A stretch of 58,999 nucleotides of DNA from Goniomonas avonlea (lineage: Eukaryota; Cryptophyceae; Goniomonadida; Goniomonadaceae), in assembly GCA_003573635.1 (NCBI GenBank), contig QUTJ01031851.1:1-58999 (forward strand), written 5' to 3'. The notes under the pieces were generated by a model. The model did not search any database, was not told where the DNA came from, and saw only the letters and a program-made list of their open reading frames with translations. Each line of letters opens with the position of its first letter. Within the stretch, counting starts at the first letter, position 1. A program made the position numbers and the translations under genes. Positions 40,501 to 52,500 of this stretch are shown one piece after another.

Positions 40501-43500
40501 TTGTCGGCACCAGCTTGGGTCAGGAAGCTCGGTCTGGGCGTCTGCGGCTGCATTCGTCCTCGACCATGGGAACCCTGTGGGTGTCTGAGTCGTCGATCCA
40601 GTGCAAGCATCCCCCCGGCCATTCACTGTCCTGCTCGCTGGCCCTGACTCTGGGCCGACAGGCCGGCACCTCGTCCGGCGTGTTCTCGTTCAACCGCATT
40701 GAATTGAGTTCTGCAGTCGCTCCTAACACCGCAGCGACTGGCGCTGTCAGTGTGACTGTTCTGGGATCAAATGTCCGCGTCCTTTCTCACGCTGGTCGCG
40801 TCACCGCAACCGCTGTGGAGACTACTCGTTGGACTTCAGACAGCTCTGTCACCCTCAAGGCGCCTTCCGCAACAACGCGCAGCCATCGCTTGTTGTTTAC
40901 GCTCGCCGTTGGCCGTGGCACCTTGACCCTGTCTCTCACCGCTGATCGCCCGCAGCTGTCCGGAATTCTGCGTGCCAACGTGCCCACCACGTCCAGTGTC
41001 AGCCTCACCATCGTTGGTGGTAATGCTGGGCCTCGCCCCGGTACCGCGAGGGTCCGTGTCGGAGGTAGTGCAGCCACTGCAACAGTGTGGACCTCTGAGT
41101 CGTCCGTTCGCGGCAAGGTTATGGTTGGTATTGCCAGCCAGCACCAGTGTGTGTTCACGGTTGCGCTGATGGGCATCACAACGACCAAGGCCATGTCCTA
41201 TGATGCCCCGTTCTCTACATCCGTTGCGCATTCCAACACACCTGCCACTGGCTCGCTCTCCCTCACCATGCTGGGTACGAGCATGGGAGAGTTCGACACG
41301 TCGCCGAGGTTGCGCACAGGCGGCACTTCGTGCGAGAATTCTCTATGGAGGACGGACTCGTCCGTGCGCTGCAAGATTCCTGCCGGCGTTGATGTGCTCC
41401 GCACGATCGCATCGACTCTCGGGTTGCAACCTGGCACAGTGTCCCGCTCCTACACCTTCGATGGCCCCGTGGTCAGTGGCACCCTGCACTCCAATGTCGC
41501 TGCCACAGGATCCGTCAGTGTCACCGTGCTCGGATCCAACTTGGGTGAGTCGCCCTACAGCCCTCGCCTTCGCAACGGCGGCACTCAAGCCCAGGCGCGG
41601 CTGTGGGTGAGTGTCTCCTCTGTCGTTTGCAAGCCAAGCTTGCCCGACATGGTGCGCTCGATGGTTGCCACTGTTGGATACCAAGCCGGTACGATTACTA
41701 CCATTCTTACCCATGATGCCTCCTCGCCCTCGTCTCCTGTCACTGCGAACGGCGCAGCAACTGGTTCCGTGAGCGTCACGGTGCTGGGATCCAATGCCGG
41801 GCTTTCGCAGTACAGTCCCCGCGGTCAGGTTGGGCGCTCAGCGTGCCCGGCCACCGTGTGGACTGCGGAGTCGTCTGTGGTGTGCAAGACCGCCAGCGGC
41901 ACGTGGCATCACGCGCGAGTCTCCATTAGCGTACTCGTCGCCAGGGGCACAGCCACACGCGCCTTCAGCTTCGTTGGTGTTGGCCCCAGCTCGGTCGTGA
42001 GGACGAATGGGCTTACTAGTGGCGCTATCAGCATCACGCTTGTGGGGTCGCATGTGGCCTCCGCCCGCCGCACGGTCCGCGGACGCGTAATGCAGTCTGG
42101 TCACGAGGTCACTCTGTGGGTGTCCGAAACTACCGTTGTCTCTAAGACCGCGCACGGAGCCATGCCGAGTCGCTACGTCGCGCTCACTCTGGGCCTGCTG
42201 ACTGGCACGGCCACTTCAGCCTTTTCGTTTGACAACAGCCGCCTGTCTTCCATGCTCCGAACCAATGGCCCGACGACTGGCGCAATGTCTGTCACCGTCC
42301 TGGGTGAAAAGTTTGGCGAGGCCGAGACCACTCACCGCACAGCGCTCGGTGGCACAGGATGCGAGTCTCGCCGCTGGTCCTCCGACACAGCGGTCCGCTG
42401 CAAGCAGGTCACTGGCGCGTTTGCCCACCGCTGCCTCGCCCTGACCTCCGGATTGCTGCTCGGCAGTCTTTCACTTGCTCACACCTTCGACAGCGCTAAT
42501 CCCAGCAGCATCGTGCTCGTGAACTTGCCGACCACTGGCGCACTGAGCGTCACGGTGGTCGGTGCGTCGGTCCGAGAGACTCAAGTCTCCGCGCGTCCTC
42601 GTTTCGGCGGGTCGGGCTGCGAGGCCACGTCCTGGACCGCAGAGTCGTCGGTGCGGTGCAAATCGATGTCGGGCGCCGCTCCGCAGTGGCGCGCTGTCAT
42701 GACGGCGGGCGTCCTGGTTGGCAGCGTCTCGCGGATCTTCTCATTCGACCGCCCATCGCCTTCCTCGCAGACGGTCGTCAACTCGGCTTTGACGGGCTCA
42801 GTGAGCGTGACCGTGGTTGGCAATAGCCTTGCCGAGCGAGCTCTGAGCCCCAGGCTTCGCTTGGGTGGCTCCGCCTGCCAGGTGTCGCAATGGACTGCCG
42901 AGACCTCATTGACCTGCAAGGTGAGCAGTGGTGACCGCATTCTGCGCCAAGCTGCCCTGACTGTGCCGCTGCTGCGGCACTCGATCAGCAACCTCATCTC
43001 CTTCGACCGTTCCGTCGTTAGCGCCGTGGTTCACGTGAATGCACCCACTTCCGGGAGCTTCAGTGTGACCGTGGTTGGGCGGGCTTGGGGCTCCTCGGCG
43101 TACTCGATGCGCTCCCGTGTGGGCGGCTCGGCTTGCACATCCACCGACTGGACCTCCGAGACCGCTCTGAGCTGCAAGGTCTCTCTTGCTCACAACGTCG
43201 GCCATTCAGTCGCTGCCAGTATCTCTCAGCAGCGGGGTAGCTTGCTCGTTGCGATCACGTTCGACCGGGTGGTGACCAGCAGCGCTGTTCGTGGTAATTT
43301 CGCAGCCACGGGCAGTATGAGTGTGACAGTGGTCGGGCTTCGGGTCGGTGGCGTCCCTCTCAGCGGGCCATCTCAAATCTCAGGCTCAGCCTGCATGCTC
43401 ACGCGCTGGTTCTCCGAGTCTGCGTTGCGCTGCAAGGCCAGCGCAGGCTCGCAGACAGGCATGATGAACGTCGCCTCGACCATCAACCAGCGCCTCGTGA

Positions 43501-46500
43501 CGTTGTCTCTGGCAGTAACCTTTGATGCTGCCGCGATCAGCGCCATTGTGTCGGTGAACCATCCTGGCACAGGCGCCACAAGTGTCACCGTCGTGGGCCG
43601 CAATGCTGGCTTGGTCCGATACTCCACCGCACGCCGCATTGGTGGCAGTGCTTGTGGGGCATTCACCTGGGTTTCGGACTCCGCAATCCAGTGCAAGACC
43701 TCATGGGGCACTCGTGCATTGCGCCAGATTGCTACGACCACCGCTCTTGCCGCAGGCAGCATCACCCTGAGCATGTCCTATTCCGGGCCTGCGATGAGCT
43801 CCCTGAGCCATGTCAACACCGCTATGACGGGCTCAATGAGCGTCACTGTGCTTGGCAGCAACTTGCATGAAGAGCGCTTCTCCGCCATGGCGCGCATGGG
43901 TGGAACCACGACCCTGTTGTCACCCTGGGTGTCGGACTCCTCTCTGACTTGCAAGGTTGCCATGGGCATGCAGGTCCGTCGCGCTGTGTCCGTCACCATG
44001 GCGCAGCAAGTTGGGACGTCCACGGCTGCTTTTAGCATGGACATTGGCGTGTTGAGCACTGCCGTCCGGACGAACTCCCCTGCCACGGGCTCCATCAGCA
44101 TGACCATTGTTGGCTCCTCGCACTCTGGACGAGTAACCTCGGGCCGCATTAGGATCGGTCGCACATCCAGCATGGTCTCCAGGTGGACTTCCGACAGTTC
44201 GATGGCGTGCCGACAGTCCGCCTCACTGAGCCCGCACCACTCCAATATTGTCACGATTGGGTGGCAACGTGGGACCGCGACGTTGTCCTTCACTGTCGAC
44301 ATTCCCATGGCGGTGCGTGCGACCGCCTCCAACGGCCCGTCCACGTCTGGCACCTATGTGACGCTCTCCGGTATCGACTTCGCCACCACGCGCCCATCGC
44401 TGAAGATTCGTCTGGGAGCCACTGCGGCTGAGAACACTATTTGGAGATCCGACTCTGCAGTTTTGTGCAAGCTTGTTGCCGGCCTTGGTGGACTGAAGAG
44501 TGTCGCCATCTCAATTCTCGACACCCCGTACTCGAGCTTGACCAACGCGTTCTCGTTTGATGCGCCGTTGTCGACCAACGTCGCACACACCAACGGCCCC
44601 AACTCTGGCGCTCTCAGCCTGACGCTCATGGGCGCCGGCATGGGTATCGATAACAACTCGCCGCAACTGCGTCTGGCTGGCTCCAGCTGCGAGTCCTCGC
44701 TCTGGAATGCGGACTCTTCCGTCCGCTGCAAGCTCCCAATGTCCGTTGGTATTGCACATCCCGTGTCTTCCACACTGATTCTGCAGTTCGGCACCGTCAC
44801 CCGCACCTTCACGCTCGATGGACCCATCCTTAGCTCTATCACTGTGAGCAATGCACCCTCGACAGCTACTACGAGCGTGACTGTGCTGGGTCGCAATATG
44901 GGCGAGGCGCGATCGAGTGCGCGAATCAAGGTCGGTGGCTCTCATTGCGCGAACACTCTGTGGCATGCCGACACCAGCATGGTTTGCCGAGTGCCCGCTG
45001 GCACCAGCAGCCGCCTTGTCATTGCTGCCAGCGTCGACCACCTCACGGGTTCGCTCACCGCGCATTTCACTGCCAATGGCGTCGCACCCTCCGCTGCTGT
45101 TGTCACCAATGAGCCGGCCACTGGCGCTGCTAGCGTCACCGTTGTGGGCCAGAGCATGGCGCCGTTCGTCGCGACTTCGACCCTGCGTATCGGGGGCACT
45201 CGCGGGCATACGTCTCGTTGGGTCTCTGACTCGGCCTTGGTTTGCAAACCCGCTGATGGCGGTTGGGCGTCGCGCCGTGTTGTAGCATCACTGGCACTCT
45301 CGATCGGCAGCATCACGCTTGCTTTCACCTTCGACACCATTGCTCCCAGCAGCCTGGTCGTCACCAACACTCCTGGAACCGGCAATGTTGTTGTCACAGT
45401 CGTCGGTGGCAACATGGGAATGCCGCGCCGCTCCGCGCTCGCTCGAATCGGTGGGACCGCCGTCGAGTATGCCAACTGGGCCTCGACCTCCGCTATCCGT
45501 GTCAAACTCGCGTCGGGCTTCTCTGCTCGTCACATCATCGCTCTCACCTCGACCCGGGCAAGAGGCTCCGCCACGCTCTCGCTCACGTTCGACGTTGGTG
45601 CGGCAAGCACTGTGGTTCGCACCAACGTGCCCACCTCCGGCGCGGTGTCTGTGACCGTTGTCGGCGCCTCGATGAGTGTTGTCCGGGCGTCCTCATCCTC
45701 CCGTCTCGGTGGCAGCGGCCTCCAGCAGACCGAGTGGGTGTCTGACTCCGCCGTGCGCTGCCGTTCTACTGGTGGTTCTGCGGCCCGGCCTGCCGTACAA
45801 CTGACAACCGGCACGCTCATTGGAACTGTAACGCGGGCCGTCTCCTTCGGAGCCTCGAGGCCGTCTGCTGTCCTGGTTGTCAACACTGCCGCCACTGCCT
45901 CTGCCTCAGTCACCATTGTTGGCAGCAACCTTGGGCCCGTCGCCTACTCTGCTCGCGCCAGGGTTGCCGGTACGGGCGCCATGGTGACCTCCTGGATCTC
46001 CGACACTGTCGTACTTGGCAAGGTCTCTCAAGGTGTCACGGTGCTCCGTCGTGTCGGAGTCACAGCCTTATCCCAGTCAGGAACCCTTACTGCTGCTTTC
46101 TCGCTGAACCGCCCCGCACCCCTCAATGTGGACACTCGCTCGAACTCGCCGGCCACAGGCTCAGTGAGTGTGACCGTTGTCGGCACCACCCTTGGCCAGT
46201 TTCACACTGGGCATATCCGCGTTGGTGGCAGTCGGTCGCAAGGCACCGCCTGGACGTCTGACTCGACAATGCGGCTCAAGTCTTCCGCCAGTCTCTCAGC
46301 ACGTCGAACCCTCGCAGTTTCGAGCACACGCCAGTTCCACACCCTCCCCACCGTGATGTCGTTCGGGGCCCCTGCTCCTAGCAGCACCGTGGCCGTCAAC
46401 GTGCCTGCAACCGGCCACACTGTCGTCACAGTGGTTGGCGCAGAGCTGTCGTCCGCGGCAGCGTACTCCATCGCACTCCGCTTCCACTGCTCGCGGGGTG

Positions 46501-49500
46501 GCTTCACCAACTGGCAGAGTGACACTGCGACCACAGTCAAGGTCGCCTATGGTACCGGCGTCCGGTACTCCGCGGTCTTGACAGTCATGCAGCAGCTTGG
46601 CACTGCCACGCGCACCTTGACCTTCGACCTTGTGGCACCCTCGGGAAGCCTCAAGGTCAACCAGCCGTCCACCGGCAGTGCCTCTGTGACTGTCGTGGGC
46701 AGTGGTGCTGGTGTGGACGCAGGCGCGCTCAACTATGGTCGGTCACGTTTCGGCCGCACTGGGTGTGTTGCCTCCACCTGGGTGTCAGACTCATCCCTCA
46801 TGTGCAAGCCCGCATCCGGTGCGCATGTATCGCTCGCCCTCGCCTCAAGCGTCCTCGTTCGCCAACTTTCGTTTACCCTCACTGTGACGTACGACCGCGC
46901 CACTGTGACAGGAATCAAGCGCACCAACGCTCCGGGCACAGGAGCGGTCAGTGTGACGGTGCTCGGAACCAACCTGGGCCAGGCAGCCCGAAGTGGAAGG
47001 AGTTTCGTTGGCTCCACGAGCTCCGTAGCCACGCGGTGGACATCAGACTCCACCGTGACGACTAAGATCGTTGGCATGGTGAGCTTCTCGCTCTCCACCG
47101 TGACCACAATGCTGGGCCGTGTTTGCAGTTTGACCTCACCGTTCACCTCCGACACGCCGATGCCCTCTGGCATTGTCATCGAGAACGGCCCGACGACCGG
47201 GTCAATCAGCTTGACCATCGTGGGCTCCTCGGCATCTCAGTCGTCGTACACGAGCCGTGCCCGCCTGGGAATCACTGCCTGCGAGAGCTCCGACTGGACA
47301 GCAGACTCCTCGGTGCGATGCAAAACGATGGAGGGCGTTGGCCAGCGCGCCATCGTGCTCTCCAACGGCAGAGTGCGAAACACCAAAGGCTCCGTGTTCC
47401 GCTACGATCTCTTCGTCGCTTTCTCCGCCGCTGGAACGAACGGCCCCGTCTCAGGCTCCGTGTCGCTGACTGTCATTGGTGCTGACTTTGGAACTCAGGA
47501 CTACACTGGTCTGATCCGAGTGGGCGACACCATGGTTGAGGCGACATCATGGATTTCAGATACGTCTGTGACCTCCAAGGTCCCCACTGGAATTATGGAG
47601 GCCGTCGAGGTCGGCGTGACGGCTGGTAAACAGGTGGCCACCTTGCTCGACACCTGGACCTACATTTCTCCTGTGTTCAGCTCCATCGTTCGCCGCAACT
47701 CCCCCGCGACCGGTGGTGTGCTGCTGACCTTCTCTGGAAACGCTTTTGGCACCAGCGACTGGTCGCCCAAGACGAGATTGGGCGGCACTGCCTGTGAGGT
47801 GTCGGACTGGACTTCGGACACGGCGGTCTCGTGCAAGACCCCCAGTGGAACATCCATCAAGCGCTCGCTTGCGTCCACTGCCGCTCGTGCTGCCCGTGGC
47901 TCCATGACCCAGGTGATGACGTTCGATGGTTCGTTCGTGAGCACGGTGGTGCGGTCCAACACACCGACATCTGGTGCGGTGAGTGTGACGGTGCTTGGCC
48001 AATCCCTAGCCCCATCGGCATTCACCCAGCGCACTCGTGTCCAGGGCACCGCGACCAGCACGTCTATCTGGACTTCGGACACTTCGGTTTCATGCAAGAC
48101 TGCTGAGTCGTTGCTGGCACAGCGCACGCTGTTGGTCACCTCCGGATTGATGATGGGATCCATGTTTGCTGGTTTCTCGGCAGACATTCCATCCCCAGGA
48201 GCCCCCGAGACCCGGTCTCTCAACACGCCAACCACTGGCTCCGTGAGTGTGACCGTTGTGGGTGGCAACGCCGGGCTTTCCAGCCGATCGGATCGTCTCC
48301 AGATTCGCCGCACAGTGTGTGGTGCAACTTTGTGGACGTCCGGCTCAGCACTGCGCTGCAAGACGAGCCAAGGCACCCAGGGCGCTTCCCCCGTTGCGCT
48401 CTCTGTCCGCATCCAGGTCGGCACCGCTACTCGCCTGCTGACGTACAACCAGCCCTCGCCTTCCAACATCCTCTTCACCAACTCACCCATGTCCGGCGGT
48501 GTTAGCGTGACACTGGTCGGTGCCTTCTTCGGTCGACCCTTCACCACGCGTGCCCGTGTTGCGCTGTCCGCCAGTGAAGCAACTTGGTGGATCTCAGACA
48601 CCATGGTACAGTCGAAGGGTGTTGGTGGTGCCAAGAAGCGGGCCAAGCTTTCGCTGACCTCGGGCGTTCAGTACGGCACGGTGTTCGATGTCCTCACCTA
48701 CGACGGACCCACTCTCTCGTCGTCGTTGCACGTCAACTCGCCGGCCACAGGCGGGGTCAGTCTCACCATTTGTGGTGAGGGTTACGCCTCGTCTCCGTAC
48801 ACTCCTCAAGCTCGTCTCGGCTTCACGGCGTGCGAGTCTGCTCTGTGGCTGACGGCCACCACCATGCGCTGCAAGCTGGCCTCGGGTGTGCGCTCGCTTC
48901 GACAGGCCGCCATGACTGTCGCACTGGTCACTGGCTCGCTCTCGTCGTCCTTCTCCATTGATCTCTCTGATCCGCACGCGGCGTTCTCCCGACCCAACAG
49001 TGCTGCCACTGGGTCTGCCAGTGTCACCGTCTCAGGGCGCGGCATTGGCCTGTCCGCGTACTCACCTCGTCTGCGCACTGGTTTCACTGGGTGTGAGTCC
49101 ACAAGATGGATTGCGGACACTAGTGTCTCCTGCAAGCTGACTTCTGGCTTCCAGAACCGTCGCTGCATGGCCTTGACATCAGGTAGCAATTTCGGCACCG
49201 TCACCATGTTCGCTAGCTACGATATGGCCGCCCCCAGTGCTGTGGTGGTCACCAACGCGGCGGCCACTGGTTCGGCCTCTGTCACCGTCGTCGGAACCCA
49301 GTTTTCAGTCCACATGTACTCAGGACGGCTGCGGCTGGGCCAGTCTGGAGTCGAGTCGACGCTATGGTCCTCAGATTCCGCGATTCGCTGCCGCAAACAG
49401 GCTGGTGTCGGAACCTCTCAACCAATGGCTGCGACCACGGGGTTGCAGAGAGGCACACTCACTGCCGGCTACACCTTCGACGCCTCCATTCCCAGCAGTG

Positions 49501-52500
49501 TGTCGCAAGTCAACCTGCCCACGTCGTCGGCGATGTCCATCACTCTGGTCGGGTCGAACATCGGGCACCATCAGTTCACCTCAACGGTTAAGGTTGGTGG
49601 GAGCGCGGCGTATGCCACGCTGTGGATCTCAGACTCAGCCATCCGAGGCAGGGCAGCGGCTGGCACCCGTGTGAACCGCTGCACTTCCATCAGCGTCAAC
49701 GTCCGAGCGTACGCAACGCAGTTTGGCATTCTGAGCTTCAACCGGCCGGAGGCCTCCTCAGTCTTCCGGACCAATGGCCCTGCCACTGGTGCGTGGACCA
49801 CCACCATTAGCGGCGCCGCTCTTGGGAAGGAGGACCCGTCCTCCTTCGTCCGTGTTGGCGCCACCGCCTGCGAGGTGACTGGGTGGGTGTCTGACACAAC
49901 CACGCGGGCAAAGATGCCCGCGGCAACGGCCACCTTCCGCTGGGTGATCACTGTTGACTCCCAGAAGGCCACAATGACCAAGGCTTTCACCATCGGACTG
50001 CCTGGAATCACGAGCACTCTGCGTGTCAACTCCCCCGCGTCTGGTGCGGTCAGCATGACCGTCTCTGGCTTCAACCTCGGCATCCAGAACTACTCGCCCA
50101 AGCTGCGTATCAGCGGCTCTTCAACGGAGAACACGCTGTGGATGTCAGAGACGTCGTTCCGCAGCAAGGTGGCGTCCGGCACCGCAGGCGTGCGGTCTGT
50201 GATTCTGACCTCAGGCGCCCTGATCGGATGCATCACGACCGCCGTGTCGTACGATGTTCCGTCCAACCACAGGCTGATTCCGTTCAACCAGCCCGCCACG
50301 GCAGCCAGCAGTGTCACCATCGTGGCCGCTCACATGGGTCAGGCACAGAAGTCGGCTGTTTTCCGAATTGGCAAGTCGGCTCAGCCCGTGACGTTCTGGC
50401 GTTCGGACTCCTCTATCGTGTGCCGGTCCGTAGCTGGAGCCACCATGCTCAACCGCCATGTGATGGCCACTGTCAGTTTGCAGCACCTGACCTTCAGCCG
50501 CGCCCACTCTTACGACGCCCCGAGCGTCAGCACAGATTTCATGTGCAACTTGCCCACCACTGGAGGTGTGAGCTTCACCATTCTTGGGGCCAACATGGGC
50601 AAGCAGCCGTACTCAGTCAGGACCCGCCTGCGTGGTAGTGCGTCCGTGGCCACAAGGTGGACCTCAGACACGAGTGTACGCTCTCGCTCGCCGCACGGCA
50701 TGTCAGGCCGACACAGGCTCCACGCCACCGTGGGCTTGCAGGTCGGCACCAAGACAGGGGCGTTCTCGTACAACAGGCCGGCGCCACAGTTCACCATCTG
50801 GACCAACACCGTCGCAACCGCGGCCAACAGCATCACGGTCATCGGCGCTGCCTTCGGGCGGCTTGGCGCGACCGACTCGGCTCACTATGAGCGCACGAGT
50901 GCATTGCGCACCGGCTACACGCAGTGCCAGGTTGTGCAGTGGGCGGCTGAGTCGTCTGTCCGCTGCAAGCTGCCCACCGGTTACATGAACCTCTGGGCTG
51001 TAGCTCTCACCGCGGGCGACCTGTTCGGAACGCTCAGCATGGCTTTCTCCTTCAACTCGCCTGAGTCGACGTCCTTCCGCAAGACGAACCTGCCGGCCAC
51101 TGGCAGTATGAGCGTCACAGTGACCGGTATTCACTTCGCGGAGAACGCCTACTCCCAGCGGCTCCGTATTGGTGGCTCGTCGTGCGAGGCCTCCGTCTGG
51201 TCCTCGGACTCCTCGCTGACTGCGCGAGTTGCGGGTGGTCTGTGGAACCGCCATGTGGTGAGCATCACCGGAGGCAAGCTGCGCCCTGGCACCTCCACGC
51301 TCGCTCTCACGTACGATATCCCAGTGAGCGACCCTCGATCCCACTCCAACGCCGCCGCCACTGGCAACACCGTCGTCACCGTCCTCGGTGCCGGTATCGG
51401 CGGGACAGACTACTCGGCGCTGGTGCGCGTGTACAAGACCATGGCTGAGGGCACCAGATGGATGTCGGACTCCTCCGTCAAGTGTCATATGGCAGGTGGT
51501 GCGGGCGGTGCCAAGCGCGTGATGATCTCGCTGCAAGCTCGTCACATGTCGCTCACCAACGCGTACTCGTACAACCGGCCCGCGCTCAGCTCGCTGCTCA
51601 GGTCCAACGTCGCCTCCACTGGCGCCATCAGCACCACGCTCATTGGTTTCAGCTTTGGGCCCGTGAACAAGTCGCCACGACCACGCTTGTTGAACACCAA
51701 CGCCCACACGTCGCTGTGGACCTCAGACTCCTCGGTGATGTGCAAGCCCGCTCACGGCACAAGCGCCCGGGCCGAGGCCAAGATTTCCGTTGCCACACAG
51801 TGGTTGACACGGCTCGTGCTCTTCTCGTTCGACGCCAACATTGCGAGCTCCATTATCTGGACCAACTCGCCCACGACGGGCTCCATCAGCATCACGCTGA
51901 CTGGGGAGGCGCTCGGCGGGTTGCACGCCTTCACCACCACCATTCGCCTTGGTGACACCGGTTGCGAGTCCACATTCTGGAAGTCCGACTCGGCTGTCAA
52001 GTGCAAGACTCCCTCCGGCACTTTCAAGCAGCGCTCCATGATCGTCTCGGCTGGAATCCAATTCCGAACCCAGACCTTGGTGCTGTCATACCATTCGCCC
52101 GAGCCGAGCGCGATGTCGCACACCAACGTCCCGTCAACCGGCTCCGCCACTATCACGCTCACTGGCACTGACCTTGGCAGCGCTGATTACACCACCCGCA
52201 GCCGGGTGTCGGGCTCAGCCTGCGAGACGACTCCATGGGTGTCTGACAGTAGTGTTGGCTGCCGCCGCCCGTCTGGCAGCCCGTGGAAGAGGCGTCCCGT
52301 TGCGCTGACGCTGACGTCACAGCGCCCCGGCACGCTGTCGCTCTCCATCACCTTCGACGCCCCTGTGATGTCCAACCTGATGCGGACCAACTGGTCGCCG
52401 ACAGGCTCAGCGTCCATTACGCTGGCCGGTGAGAACTTCTTCGAGTTCGACACCACCCAGCGCGTGCGCATTGGTGGCTCCACCTGCCAGATCATCAACT